Origin: an uncultured Myxococcales bacterium
GTDB lineage: Bacteria; Myxococcota_A; Polyangia; Polyangiales; Polyangiaceae
Direction of reading: 5' to 3'
Assembly: GCA_937902985.1 (NCBI GenBank)
Contig: CALFNG010000478.1
Span: forward strand, 1-57,942
DNA length: 57,942 bases
Shown here piece after piece: positions 26,576-35,147 of this stretch (positions within the stretch are counted from its first letter, which is position 1; every line of letters begins with the position of its first letter). Below the pieces are notes generated by a model, which ran no database searches, was not told where the DNA came from, and saw only the letters and a program-made list of their open reading frames with translations. A program made the position numbers and the translations under genes.

Positions 26576-28006
26576 CTAGGCGACGGAGGCACGGCGGGGC
26601 AGCCGCACCGTGAAGGTCGAGCCGCGTCCGGGGCCCTCGCTCTCGGCGCTGATCGCGCCGCCGTGGAGCTCGACGAGGTGCCGCGCGACTCCCAGGCCGA
26701 CGCGCAGGCCGTTGGGGCGCGTCGCGGCCTGGCCGCCCACCTGGGTGAGGCGATCGAAGACGTGAGGGAGCGCCGCGGCCGTCATGCCGCGCCCGTTGTC
26801 TCGCACCGTGAACTCGATCTCGTTGTCGCGCCGGGCGAGCGCGACGGACACTCGGCCGCTCTCGTTCGTGAACTGGATGGCGTTCGATAGCAGGTTCGAG
26901 AAGACCTGCTGGATGCGGCGCGCGTCGGCATGACCGAGGCAGGGATCGCTCTCGATCGAGAGCCCGATCGTGATGTCTTTCGTCATCGCAGCGTTCGAGA
27001 CGGCCTCGACCGCGGCTCGCAACACGAACGCGAGATCGACAGGCCCGAGGCGCAGGCGGAGCGTCCCGCCGACGACGCGGGAGGCGTCGGTCAGGTCGTC
27101 GAGCAGCTGATACTGGTCGTGCGCGCTGAGCTCGATCGCTTCGGCCGCTTCGAGCACGTCGATCGGCTGCGCCGACCGCAGGAGCGAGCTCCAGCTCACG
27201 ATCGCCTTCAGCGGACGCCGGAGCTCCTGCGAAACAGCCGCGAGGAGCATGTCGCGCACGCGACTCGTGTGCTCGGCGCGCTGCTGCTCGCGCAGCGCCC
27301 TCTGGTAAGAACGCTCGAGGACCTCGTACTTCTTGGCCTCGCCCTTCAGAAACTGCGCGCGCTGCTGGAGCCGGGCGATCTCGCGCCTCAACTCGACCGG
27401 ATCGTCGGTGGGAGCGGAGCTCTCGGCCGGAATGACCAGGTCGTGCTGCTCGCAGACCTCGTCGAAGCGCGCGCCATCTTCTTCGCACGCGAAGCCCGAC
27501 ATGGCGTAGCCGCAGAACACGGAGAGGTCGTGGATCTGAGCGACTCGATTCCAGAGCTTCTCGATCCGCACCGCGGCGTGATGGCGCCCGTCGCGGCACA
27601 AGACGTCGACCATCTCGCCGAAGGCGCGCACGCGCCCCCGCTGGTCCGCGGTCGTGCGCCGTGATTCGCCGGCCCGGACGCAGCGCTCGACGGCGCGCTC
27701 GACGGTGCGTTCGAATCGCGTCAAGTCGGGGACGCCATCGACGGTGATCTCCGAGAGCGTCTCGTTCGCGTCGAGCAGCATCGCGCGACCCGAGCTGACG
27801 GCCTCGCGAAGCGCGGACCCGCGGAATCGCGACGCGACCGCGTCGAGATGCGGGCGCGTCGCCACGAGGACGACGCCGTCGCCGGCGCGGAGCCCGTCGT
27901 CGGCGAAGCGCACGACCGCATCGATGAGGAATTCTTCGCCCTCATAGAACTGAGCAACGTGGCGACGCTTCGGCGCTTCGAGCCATTCGGCGAAGACGTT
28001 GGACAT
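26576..28006 (-). CDS. MEDS-domain sensor protein with degenerate histidine kinase core
   Basis: 476 residues. The N-terminus (about 14-170) is an MEDS domain (HVAQFYEGEEFLIDAVVRF), a sensor module of unknown ligand named from methanogen and methylotroph proteins. A coiled coil at about 205-250 leads to a kinase core. The dimerisation box reads LLAAVSQELRRPLKAI, where the phosphoacceptor His of the usual SHELRTPL is Gln (about residue 260). The ATPase domain is intact: N-box NLLSNAIQF (371-379), G1 DNGRGM (403-408), G2 GLGVARHLVELHGG. So it may bind ATP but cannot be a standard autophosphorylating kinase; phosphatase or allosteric roles are possible. Start at 28006, preceded by GGGGGAAA. There is no response regulator beside it. 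Confidence 0.85.
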   Translation of the reverse strand: MSNVFAEWLEAPKRRHVAQFYEGEEFLIDAVVRFADDGLRAGDGVVLVATRPHLDAVASRFRGSALREAVSSGRAMLLDANETLSEITVDGVPDLTRFERTVERAVERCVRAGESRRTTADQRGRVRAFGEMVDVLCRDGRHHAAVRIEKLWNRVAQIHDLSVFCGYAMSGFACEEDGARFDEVCEQHDLVIPAESSAPTDDPVELRREIARLQQRAQFLKGEAKKYEVLERSYQRALREQQRAEHTSRVRDMLLAAVSQELRRPLKAIVSWSSLLRSAQPIDVLEAAEAIELSAHDQYQLLDDLTDASRVVGGTLRLRLGPVDLAFVLRAAVEAVSNAAMTKDITIGLSIESDPCLGHADARRIQQVFSNLLSNAIQFTNESGRVSVALARRDNEIEFTVRDNGRGMTAAALPHVFDRLTQVGGQAATRPNGLRVGLGVARHLVELHGGAISAESEGPGRGSTFTVRLPRRASVA

Positions 28007-28077
28007 CGAGTTTCCCCCCTCTACACTCAGCCCCAATCCTCAGGCTGCGCGTGAACCGGGCCGGGCGTCAAGCCCGC

Positions 28078-28113
28078 GAAGCGCTCTCAGCCACAGGAAC
28101 CCGCTCAAAGAGC
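28078..28113. terminator. inverted repeat between the helicase-associated gene and the kinase
   Basis: AGCGCTCT and AGAGCGCT form perfect 8-bp arms separated by about 21 bases. It lies between the start of the MEDS kinase and the stop of the upstream minus-strand gene, so it could separate the two transcripts. There is no T-tract, so the terminator assignment is tentative. Confidence 0.35.
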
Positions 28114-28132
28114 GCTCCCGTTCCCCATCGAC

Positions 28133-30307
28133 TCAGGACTTGTCGGCCTTCTGCGTGCCGCGTCCGGGCGTCAGGCGCGGGGGTGGGACCGACTTCGACG
28201 AGGGCGGCGGGAGCGTGCGCGCGCGCACGACCTGCCCGTCGACCAAGATCTCGACCCCGATCGTCCGACACCGACGCGCGAGGCGGTCGAGGTCGACGCC
28301 GGCGGTCACCAGCAAGCCGCCGGGAGGAGAGGGATCGACGAAGAGCTCCTGGGTCGCGCGCCGCGTGCGAAGCATCTCGCGAATGTTCGCGTCTTCGACC
28401 CAGAGGAGCCCCGATGCCGGCACCCACGCCGTCCTCCCGACGACGACGCTCGCCTGTGCGAGCGTTCGCGCGAGAGCCTCGGGCAGGGGAGCGATCGCTT
28501 CGATGCGCGCACGAAGCACGTCGGCCTCGAGGCCGGCCGAAAGCGCGCGCGCCAGGGTCTGCGGAGCGATGATGAGATCGAGGGTCTCGGCCGCCCGACC
28601 GATCTCGACGAACGACGCGATCGCCAGGATCGCGCCCACGCGCGCCTGCATGCCCACGCGGAGCACGTGCGTGTCGAGGAACTTCGAGGGCTCGCCATCC
28701 CCCGGGGGCGGCTTGTCGGCGAGGAGCGCGCGCCCCCGCGCCGTGAGGCGCAGAGCGACCGGGGGCCCTTCGCCGTCGACCGCGGGATCGTGGGGCAGGT
28801 CTTCGTCTTCGCCGAGGTCGACGATGCCGAGCGCGGGCAAGCTGTCATGCACGATGCGTCGCGCGACCTCGATGGGGTCGACCGGCTCGGCCCCCACGCG
28901 CTCGGCCCACCGGCGTAGGAGACGCGACAGGCCCGGCACCATATGATCGCTGCGCAGCCAGCCGGCCAGCGACGACCACGGCACCCAGCGGCCCTCGCCC
29001 AGTTCTTTCAACGCCTCGAGGACCATCTCGCGGACAACGCCGGCGGGGCTCGAGTCGCGCGACTCCGGCGCGAGCCTGAGCACCTCTGGTTCGGTGCGCG
29101 CTTCGTCCCACGCGCCGCCGCGGCGCCAAGTCACGAAGAGGAGGCGCGTCAGCTCTTGCAGCGTGGCGCTGCCCGGCGGCGCCGCGAGGTTCATTGCCAT
29201 CGGCTCCCACAGGCCGGTCGCTCGAGATAGCGCGACGACGAGCGCCACGTGCGAAGGCTCGCGCCCGAAGCGCGCCGCCAGCTTCTGCACCAGCGACTTG
29301 GGCGTCCCGACACCGGGCCGCACGTCGGCGAAGGCTCCCGACTGGGTGCGCCCCTCGGGGTTGCGCGTCGAGGACTCGCGCGCGGCGACGGCGACGCTCA
29401 TGGCGAGCGACGACGGGTCGAGCGAGAAGCGGGCACGCCGGGGCGCGTGATCGCCCGAAGCGACGAAGCTCTTCACCTCGGCGCGCTGCGCAGCCCTTTC
29501 GCTGTGGTGCGCCGCGCCGATGATCGCGCTCACCTCGGTGGGCACGACGTGACGGTTCGGGTGAACGGGAATGAGCAGCGCGCGTCGTTCGAGCGAGAAC
29601 CCGACGCCGCGCCGCGACGGGGCGGCTCCCGTTGCAGTGCGCATGCGAAGCGGCTCGCGTTCGAGCTCGAGCAGCTCTTCGGTGTCGACCTCGCCCCCCT
29701 CGGCCTCGACCCCTTCGAGCACGCGCCGCTCGGTGGGCGAGAGCTTCGCGATCTCCTCGGCCAATTTCTGCGGATGGCCGAGCACGTCCCACGCCGACTC
29801 GAGGGACAGCGCGAGAGGCGGGGTAGCAGGGCGACCGAGGTAATGGGACGCGATCGCGCTCATGGTCTCGAATTGCGCTTGCGAGAGGAGCGCGCGCATG
29901 CCGCGCGGGTCTTCGCCCTCCCAGGCCTTGAGCTGCACCAGGTACGCGGCCGGCAAGATGAGCTCGACGCTGGTTCCGCTCGATCGAGCGAACATGAGTC
30001 CCCGCGCCAGGAGCGGCTCGAGGCCCGGGGGCACCGAGGCGACCAGGAGCGACCCGCGGGCTTCCGCGACGCGGTGCATGAGCTCCCCGCAGGCCGGATT
30101 GAGCCGCGAGGCGTCGCGTAGCTCGGGTAGCGAGACGAGGGCACGCGCCACCTGCGAGGGGACGTCGATCCGCTTGGCGGGATCGATCCGGATCGCCAGC
30201 CGATCGATGAGCCCATCGAGCTCACCCTGCGGCAAGGCGCGAAGGATATCGGTGAGCCTATTGGCCGCTTCCGGAATACGTGAGGTCGGCACGGGGAGGT
30301 ATGACAC
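28133..30307 (-). CDS. helicase-associated XPB/Ssl2 N-terminal-like protein
   Basis: 724-residue cytoplasmic protein without helicase motifs. The N-terminal region has helical leader segments (RLTDILRALPQGELDGLIDRL) and winged-helix-like parts (ELTRLLFVTWRRGGAWDEA). The C-terminus (about 590-690) reads ASVVVGRTAWVPASGLLWVE and GVDLDRLARRCRTIGVEIL, matching the helicase-associated domain 3 found N-terminal to, or beside, XPB-type helicases. In actinobacteria such proteins lie next to an XPB helicase; none is adjacent here. Function is unknown; a DNA repair accessory role is inferred. The start is GTG at 30307. It is divergent from a DNA methyltransferase only 49 bp away, suggesting shared control. 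Confidence 0.65.
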   Translation of the reverse strand: MSYLPVPTSRIPEAANRLTDILRALPQGELDGLIDRLAIRIDPAKRIDVPSQVARALVSLPELRDASRLNPACGELMHRVAEARGSLLVASVPPGLEPLLARGLMFARSSGTSVELILPAAYLVQLKAWEGEDPRGMRALLSQAQFETMSAIASHYLGRPATPPLALSLESAWDVLGHPQKLAEEIAKLSPTERRVLEGVEAEGGEVDTEELLELEREPLRMRTATGAAPSRRGVGFSLERRALLIPVHPNRHVVPTEVSAIIGAAHHSERAAQRAEVKSFVASGDHAPRRARFSLDPSSLAMSVAVAARESSTRNPEGRTQSGAFADVRPGVGTPKSLVQKLAARFGREPSHVALVVALSRATGLWEPMAMNLAAPPGSATLQELTRLLFVTWRRGGAWDEARTEPEVLRLAPESRDSSPAGVVREMVLEALKELGEGRWVPWSSLAGWLRSDHMVPGLSRLLRRWAERVGAEPVDPIEVARRIVHDSLPALGIVDLGEDEDLPHDPAVDGEGPPVALRLTARGRALLADKPPPGDGEPSKFLDTHVLRVGMQARVGAILAIASFVEIGRAAETLDLIIAPQTLARALSAGLEADVLRARIEAIAPLPEALARTLAQASVVVGRTAWVPASGLLWVEDANIREMLRTRRATQELFVDPSPPGGLLVTAGVDLDRLARRCRTIGVEILVDGQVVRARTLPPPSSKSVPPPRLTPGRGTQKADKS

Positions 30308-30356
30308 TGGAGACTAGCTCTAGAAATGCGGAGATCCAAAAGGAGGGTGCGGTAAG

Positions 30357-31967
30357 TTGAACTCCCCCCGCGAGATGTTTCCCCCGTTCAGGCCGCCACC
30401 GACGCCCTTGCCGGCCGTGCACCCGCCACAATCGAGCATCGGTTCGCCGACGCCCACGACGGCGCGCTCGCTTTCGCCCCCGCCGGCGCCCTCGCCTTCT
30501 TCGCCCCCGCCAGTCTTTTCGCCCATGCCCTCGATTTCGCGCGCGGTGCCGGCGCGCCTTCGCCTCGACTGGCCCGGCCGCGACTGGGAGCCGGCTCGCG
30601 ACCGGTTCGACAAGCCCGGAGACCTGCGCACCCCGCGCATCTCGGTGGCCGAAACGTTCGGCTCTGCCACGGCCGCGGCCGCCGGGGTAGACGCTCGGAG
30701 CGGCCGCCTCGTCGAGGGCGACGCGCTCGACGTGGCGCGGGCCCTCGCCGCCGAGGGGTTGCAGGCGAAGGTCGATCTCGTTTACGTCGATCCGCCCTTT
30801 GCCTCGCAAATGGCCTACGTGCACGAGGCCCGCCTCGACGGCCCGGCCGACGGTCGGGTCGTTCGCACGACCGCCTACGATGACCGCTGGGAGCGCGACG
30901 GCATCGGCAGCTATCTTGATATGCTGGCTCCCCGGCTCGAGGCCCTGGTGGGGCTCCTCGCCCCCGCCGGATCGCTCTGGGTGCACGTTGACTGGCGCGC
31001 CTCGTATCTCGTGCGGGTCCTCCTCGACGAGCTGATGGGGCGCGAGGCGTTCGTCAACGAGATTGTCTGGCGCCGGGCGCCGAACCTCGGGCGGCAAGCC
31101 GCGAGTCACCAGTTCGGTCGCACCCTCGACACGCTCGTCGTCTACGGAAAGCCGCGGGCGAAGCTCGTTCCTCCGACACGCCTCGAGCCCATCGATCGCG
31201 GGGCGGTTCGCTGGGACGACAAGGGCCGCCCCTTCACCACCGCCCCACGCGGCGACTACACCGACGAGTCGATCGCCCGGCTCGACGCCGAAGGTCGGGT
31301 CCACCGGACGGCGAGCGGCCGCGTCTACGTGAAATACTTCCTCGTCGAGAACGCCGACGGCACGCATGGCCGCGAGCGAAGGGTCGACGCCTTGTGGACC
31401 GACGTGCCTCCGCTTCGCCATTCGCGCTCCGGCGAGCGAACCGGATACCCCACGCAGAAGCCTCGGGCGCTCCTCGATCGGGTCATCGCGTCCGGCTCCC
31501 CGGCGGGCGGGCTGGTCGTGGATCTCTTCGGAGGGAGCGGCACGACGGGCGAAAGCGCGCACTCCCTAGGGCGCCGATTCGTGGTCGGCGACGCTTCGCC
31601 GCTCGCCATTGGAACGGCGCGTGCTCGCCTGTTGCGCGCTGGAGCCCCGTTCGTCGTAGAACGGTGTGGTCCGGCGCGACCCCGAGAGCGCGCCGACGCG
31701 GCGGCGGGCGCGCAAGTGAGCGTAGCCGCCGAGGGGGACCCCGTCAGGGTGGCCCTCGACGCGCCGCGAGAGCCTCTCGCGTGGGCCATCGATGTCGCGC
31801 ACGATCCGGGTCGCCCCTTCTGCAGCGCATGGCACTCCGAGCGCACCCCCGGCGTCCGCGTTCGCGGGGTCGCCCGCGAGGCCACTGTCGGCCGCGGGGC
31901 CGGCCCGCTCGCCGTCCGCATCTGGTACGACGACGGCGGCATCGAGACGCTCGTGGTGCCGTCTTGA
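30357..31967 (+). CDS. site-specific DNA methyltransferase (N4/N6, beta class)
   Basis: 536-residue amino-methyltransferase (DNA_methylase N-4/N-6 type). Motif IV is DPPF (VYVDPPFASQM, about residue 145) and the AdoMet motif I DLFGGSGTTGES comes about 250 residues later (390s), the order of beta-class enzymes. YPTQKP, just before motif I, is the typical motif X region. The first 55 residues are Pro/Ser-rich and probably disordered. The start is uncertain: TTG at 30357 has AGGAGG ten bases upstream; ATG at 30375 and 30525 are alternatives. No restriction endonuclease is adjacent. Its stop overlaps the HD gene start. It could be an orphan epigenetic methylase or part of a defence module. Confidence 0.85.
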   Translation: MNSPREMFPPFRPPPTPLPAVHPPQSSIGSPTPTTARSLSPPPAPSPSSPPPVFSPMPSISRAVPARLRLDWPGRDWEPARDRFDKPGDLRTPRISVAETFGSATAAAAGVDARSGRLVEGDALDVARALAAEGLQAKVDLVYVDPPFASQMAYVHEARLDGPADGRVVRTTAYDDRWERDGIGSYLDMLAPRLEALVGLLAPAGSLWVHVDWRASYLVRVLLDELMGREAFVNEIVWRRAPNLGRQAASHQFGRTLDTLVVYGKPRAKLVPPTRLEPIDRGAVRWDDKGRPFTTAPRGDYTDESIARLDAEGRVHRTASGRVYVKYFLVENADGTHGRERRVDALWTDVPPLRHSRSGERTGYPTQKPRALLDRVIASGSPAGGLVVDLFGGSGTTGESAHSLGRRFVVGDASPLAIGTARARLLRAGAPFVVERCGPARPRERADAAAGAQVSVAAEGDPVRVALDAPREPLAWAIDVAHDPGRPFCSAWHSERTPGVRVRGVAREATVGRGAGPLAVRIWYDDGGIETLVVPS

Positions 31968-33259
31968 TCCTGCGGGACCCGGTGCACGGCCTGGTCGCCT
32001 TCGAGGGCGACGAGGAGAGCATCGTCGAGCGCCTGCTCGACACCCCCGAGGTGCAGCGTTTGCGGCGCGTGCGCCAGCTCGGCGTGACGTCGCTGGTGTT
32101 CCCCGGCGCGGAGCAGACCCGGTTCGCGCACGCACTCGGTGCGGCGTTCGTGATGAAGCTCCTGCTCGCGCGTCTCCGCGCGATTCACGGGGTCCTGCCG
32201 GCCGCCCAGCGGGTCACGCCCGAGCGAGCGCGCGAGTCGCTCGCGGCGGCGCTCGTGCACGACCTCGGTCATGGTCCGCTCTCGCACCTCTTCGAGGACG
32301 CCATGCCCGGGGCGCCACCGCACGAGACGTGGACCGAGCGCATTGTCCTCGACCCGGCCACGGGCGTGAACGCGGTGCTCGCTTCGATCGATCGCGCGCT
32401 TCCCGGCCGGGTGGTCGATCTCGTGCACGGCAGGCACGAGCTCCCGTACCTCGCGCGGGCGGTGAGCGGCGAGCTCGACGTCGACCGGTGCGATTACCTC
32501 TTGCGCGACGCCCACGCGACCGGCGTTCGCTACGGCCTCTACGACCTCGACTGGCTGCTTCGCAGTCTGCGCTTCTCGCCGGCGCCTGCCGGCGAGAGCG
32601 GGGCCCCGGCGCTCGCCATCGACGGCTCCAAGGGCCTCCGTGCCATCGAGGCGTTCATCACCGCGCGCCTCTTCATGTTCCAGGAGGTGTACCTGCACAA
32701 GGCGGCGAGGGCCGCCGAGTGGATGATCCGCACTATTCTTGCGCGCGCCGTCCGGGTGCTGCGCGAGGGGGGCACGCTCGGCGCTGTGCCGGCGGCTGTC
32801 GCGTCGGTCGCGCGCGGCGAGCCCATCTCGCTCCACGACTACCTCGAACTCGACGACGGCGTTCTCTGGGGCGCCATGCACACCTGGGAGGCCGCGCCCG
32901 ACAAGCCGCTCGCAGACCTCGCGAAGCGCATCCGAGCGCGGTCGCTCTTCAAGACGCTCGAGCTCTTCGGCGATCAGGCCGTGGGCACCGGAGCGGCGCG
33001 CGCGCTGGCCGTCGCGCGCGACGTGGCTGCGGCGCGGGGTTACGACCCGGAAGCTTACGTGGGTCTCGACGTCGCGGCCGACGAGCCCCTCGCGACCGTC
33101 GAATCTCCGCTCATGGTCGTGTACGCGAGGGGCCCGGCCCGGCCCCTTCATGAAGTGTCGTTCCTGCTCGGAAGGCTCGCCGGGCAAGTGCTCTCGCGAG
33201 TTCGCCTCGTTCTCGCGCCGGAGCTGCGCGAGCCGGTCACGCATGCGCTCGGTCTCTAG
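31964..33259 (+). CDS. HD-domain phosphohydrolase (dNTPase/SAMHD1-like)
   Basis: 431-residue HD-superfamily protein of the COG1078 type. It begins LRDPVHGLVAFEGDEES, then LLDTPEVQRLRRVRQLG and VFPGAEQTRFAHALG, closely matching bacterial SAMHD1/dGTPase-like proteins. Metal ligands are the His in RFAHALG, the His-Asp pair in LVHDLGHGP and the Asp in ELDVDRCDYLL. Such enzymes hydrolyse dNTPs to nucleoside and triphosphate; substrate here is inferred. The start is TTG at 31964, overlapping the methyltransferase stop by four bases (TTGA), so the two are coupled. The frame stays open upstream but that part is antisense shadow. Its 3' end overlaps the next gene by 17 bases. Confidence 0.88.
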   Translation: MILRDPVHGLVAFEGDEESIVERLLDTPEVQRLRRVRQLGVTSLVFPGAEQTRFAHALGAAFVMKLLLARLRAIHGVLPAAQRVTPERARESLAAALVHDLGHGPLSHLFEDAMPGAPPHETWTERIVLDPATGVNAVLASIDRALPGRVVDLVHGRHELPYLARAVSGELDVDRCDYLLRDAHATGVRYGLYDLDWLLRSLRFSPAPAGESGAPALAIDGSKGLRAIEAFITARLFMFQEVYLHKAARAAEWMIRTILARAVRVLREGGTLGAVPAAVASVARGEPISLHDYLELDDGVLWGAMHTWEAAPDKPLADLAKRIRARSLFKTLELFGDQAVGTGAARALAVARDVAAARGYDPEAYVGLDVAADEPLATVESPLMVVYARGPARPLHEVSFLLGRLAGQVLSRVRLVLAPELREPVTHALGL

Positions 33260-33905
33260 AACGACGGGATTTCGAGGAGCGCCTTCCGGCGTCCTCGCGC
33301 TCGCCGCGGTGCTGATCGGGACGGTTGCGCGCGCGGAGGGCGTCGAACCGAGCTACGGCCGGGTCGAGGGCGATGTCGCGGTCGTCGTCGGGGCCGGGGC
33401 CTCGTTCGCCTCGGGAGGCCCGCGCGCCGCAGCCGATCTGCGCGCGCGCTATCTCGAGACGGCCGGGCTCTTCGCGACCTACGAAGACGGCGTGCTCGCG
33501 GGCTCATCGGCCGACCCTCGCCGTATGATCGCGTTCGGACTCGAGCTGCGACCGTTGTTTCTTTACCGCTGGCTCGGCGGCCACGAGACGCATCGCGCCC
33601 GCTGGGACCTCTTGCTCGACTCGTTCGGCCTCGAGTTCGGCATGACCTGGCCGGCCTCCCCGCACGGCGACGGCTTCGCTGCCCATCCGGGCATCGAGAC
33701 GGGCGTCGGCCTCGAGCTCCCGATCCTTCCCGACGCCACCGGTCTCTGGCTCGCCGTCCACGGCGGCGTTCGGTGGAGCGACGACGCCCTCGCCTCGGGC
33801 CCGGTGCACCCGAGCGACCGCGAAGCGTACCTCGCCGTCACCCTCGCATGGCACCAGGTCGTCTCGACTCACCTCGTCGACATCGGCGACCGACCCCCCC
33901 GGTAG
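33243..33905 (+). CDS. exported protein, probable outer-membrane beta-rich protein
   Basis: 220-residue protein starting at ATG 33243, inside the last codons of the HD gene. Residues 15-35 (PSGVLALAAVLIGTVARAEG) form a signal peptide. The mature part has alternating beta-like strands (GDVAVVVGAGASF, LELRPLFLYRW, GVGLELPILP, YLAVTLAWHQVV), consistent with a small outer-membrane barrel. I do not recognise the family. Overlap with the HD gene suggests cotranscription, though a functional link is not obvious. It ends next to an inverted repeat shared with the opposite gene. Confidence 0.65.
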   Translation: MRSVSRTTGFRGAPSGVLALAAVLIGTVARAEGVEPSYGRVEGDVAVVVGAGASFASGGPRAAADLRARYLETAGLFATYEDGVLAGSSADPRRMIAFGLELRPLFLYRWLGGHETHRARWDLLLDSFGLEFGMTWPASPHGDGFAAHPGIETGVGLELPILPDATGLWLAVHGGVRWSDDALASGPVHPSDREAYLAVTLAWHQVVSTHLVDIGDRPPR

Positions 33906-34040
33906 GCGAGAGAGAAACCGCAAAGGCGCGAAGCCGCCAAGTATTGGGATTTGTGCCGGGCGACGTCGATGCCTGCGCTCGGTTAGCTGGGTACCCACCC
34001 AATACTTGGCGTCTTTGCGGTTCCTCTCCCTCTCGCCTTG
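33906..34040. repeat. inverted repeat between convergent genes (CGCCAAGTATTGGG arms)
   Basis: CGCCAAGTATTGGG at 33935-33948 is repeated inverted at 33998-34011, inside longer imperfect arms containing AACCGCAAAG and GCGAGAG on both sides. It lies exactly between convergent stops at 33905 and 34052, so it can act as a bidirectional terminator. The arms resemble the repeat at 3431-3537 (CGCAAAGACGCGAA), indicating one dispersed family. Confidence 0.75.
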
Positions 34041-34051
34041 CGTGACCGCAG

Positions 34052-35029
34052 CTAGTGAGCGCGAAGGGATGCGTCGACGAGGTTGGCCAGGGCGCAGTTG
34101 TTGGCCTGGCGCTGCAGGGCGTCTTTGGTTTCGTCGTCGCTGATGGCTCGCTCGCCGGCCTGGATGAACCGACCGCCGCCGGAGCGGCGCAAACGAACGA
34201 GGGGCTTGTTGTCTTTGAGCTCGAAGACGAAGACGCGCGCGGGGTGCGGCACGAGCTGCAACGCCGCCTCGGTCATCGGGCCGCCATCGACGAACTCCGC
34301 CGCTTCCGGCACGTCTTCGTCGAGCACAAGCAAGAAGAACTGCGCTCGCTTCACGACGTCGATGGCGATCGGGATCTCGTCGCGGATCGCCTTGTCGTAC
34401 TGCTGTACGAACACCCGTAGGCGAAGGTCGTCATCGGCGTCCTTCACGTCGGTGACCCACTCGTCGGTCAGGATTCGCGTCGCCGCGTAAGCCTGGCCGA
34501 GGTTCCACGGCTGCTCGGCGAAGGCGCCGCCGTCGATCTCGCCCCGCAGCCCGCGCTCGTTGGTCTCCCGCAGCAGGCAGGCCGCGAAGCCGTCGCGCTT
34601 CGCGTCGGCCGCGATCGCGCGAATGCTCTTCGGGGTCGTTGCGTCGGCCAGGCGCATGCGGAGGTAGATCCCCGGCTGCGACCGAAAGTCGGACGTGCGA
34701 GCCGCCGGCGCGATGTCGTCGCCTGGGTAGTCGCCCTTGCCGTCGGCCCCGGCCGCGTCGAGCACGTCGTGCTCCAGGTTGTCACGCAGGGGAAGCCACT
34801 CGGTTCCCAACGTTGCCACGACGGCGCGTTGCTTCGAGAGCAGCGCTTGCCGGCCGGTGTTGAGCTCGTGCTCGCTGACGAACTTGTGCGCGATGAGCCC
34901 CGCGATGACCGCTCCGCCGGCGACGAGCCCCGCCTGCGCGGTCCACCGCGTCTCGCCTCGCGCCCGAGCGTCTCGAGCCTGGGCGATGCTCCCGAGGCCG
35001 CGAGGGCCTTTGCGTCTCAGATCAGCCAT
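34052..35029 (-). CDS. membrane-anchored protein of unknown function
   Basis: 325 residues. After a basic N-terminus a single hydrophobic helix (AGLVAGGAVIAGLIAHKFV, about 33-51) would anchor it with the rest outside the cytoplasm. The soluble part has charged helices and beta segments (PGIYLRMRLAD, DLRLRVFVQQYD, ARVFVFELKDN) but no family I recognise. No Cys cluster or catalytic triad stands out. It is read in the same direction as the ExbD/TolQ triad, 118 bp downstream of it, and could be an accessory part of that envelope complex. The gap between them holds a single-arm copy of the dispersed repeat. Confidence 0.65.
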   Translation of the reverse strand: MADLRRKGPRGLGSIAQARDARARGETRWTAQAGLVAGGAVIAGLIAHKFVSEHELNTGRQALLSKQRAVVATLGTEWLPLRDNLEHDVLDAAGADGKGDYPGDDIAPAARTSDFRSQPGIYLRMRLADATTPKSIRAIAADAKRDGFAACLLRETNERGLRGEIDGGAFAEQPWNLGQAYAATRILTDEWVTDVKDADDDLRLRVFVQQYDKAIRDEIPIAIDVVKRAQFFLLVLDEDVPEAAEFVDGGPMTEAALQLVPHPARVFVFELKDNKPLVRLRRSGGGRFIQAGERAISDDETKDALQRQANNCALANLVDASLRAH

Positions 35030-35060
35030 GAAGCCCGGCGCGCCCTTCGAGGCGAAGAGA

Positions 35061-35090
35061 GATTAGCCGCAGAGGCGCAGAGAACGCGGA
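35061..35090. repeat. single-arm copy of the dispersed GCAGAGGCGCAGAG repeat
   Basis: The stretch GATTAGCCGCAGAGGCGCAG followed by AGAACGCGGA matches the right arm of the 3431-3537 repeat in reverse complement. No inverted partner is visible nearby. It lies between two same-direction minus-strand genes. Confidence 0.5.
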
Positions 35091-35147
35091 CGGGTTCGAG
35101 AGTCAGCCCCGGCGCCCCGGAGGCGCCAGACGGCCCCAAACGAAACC

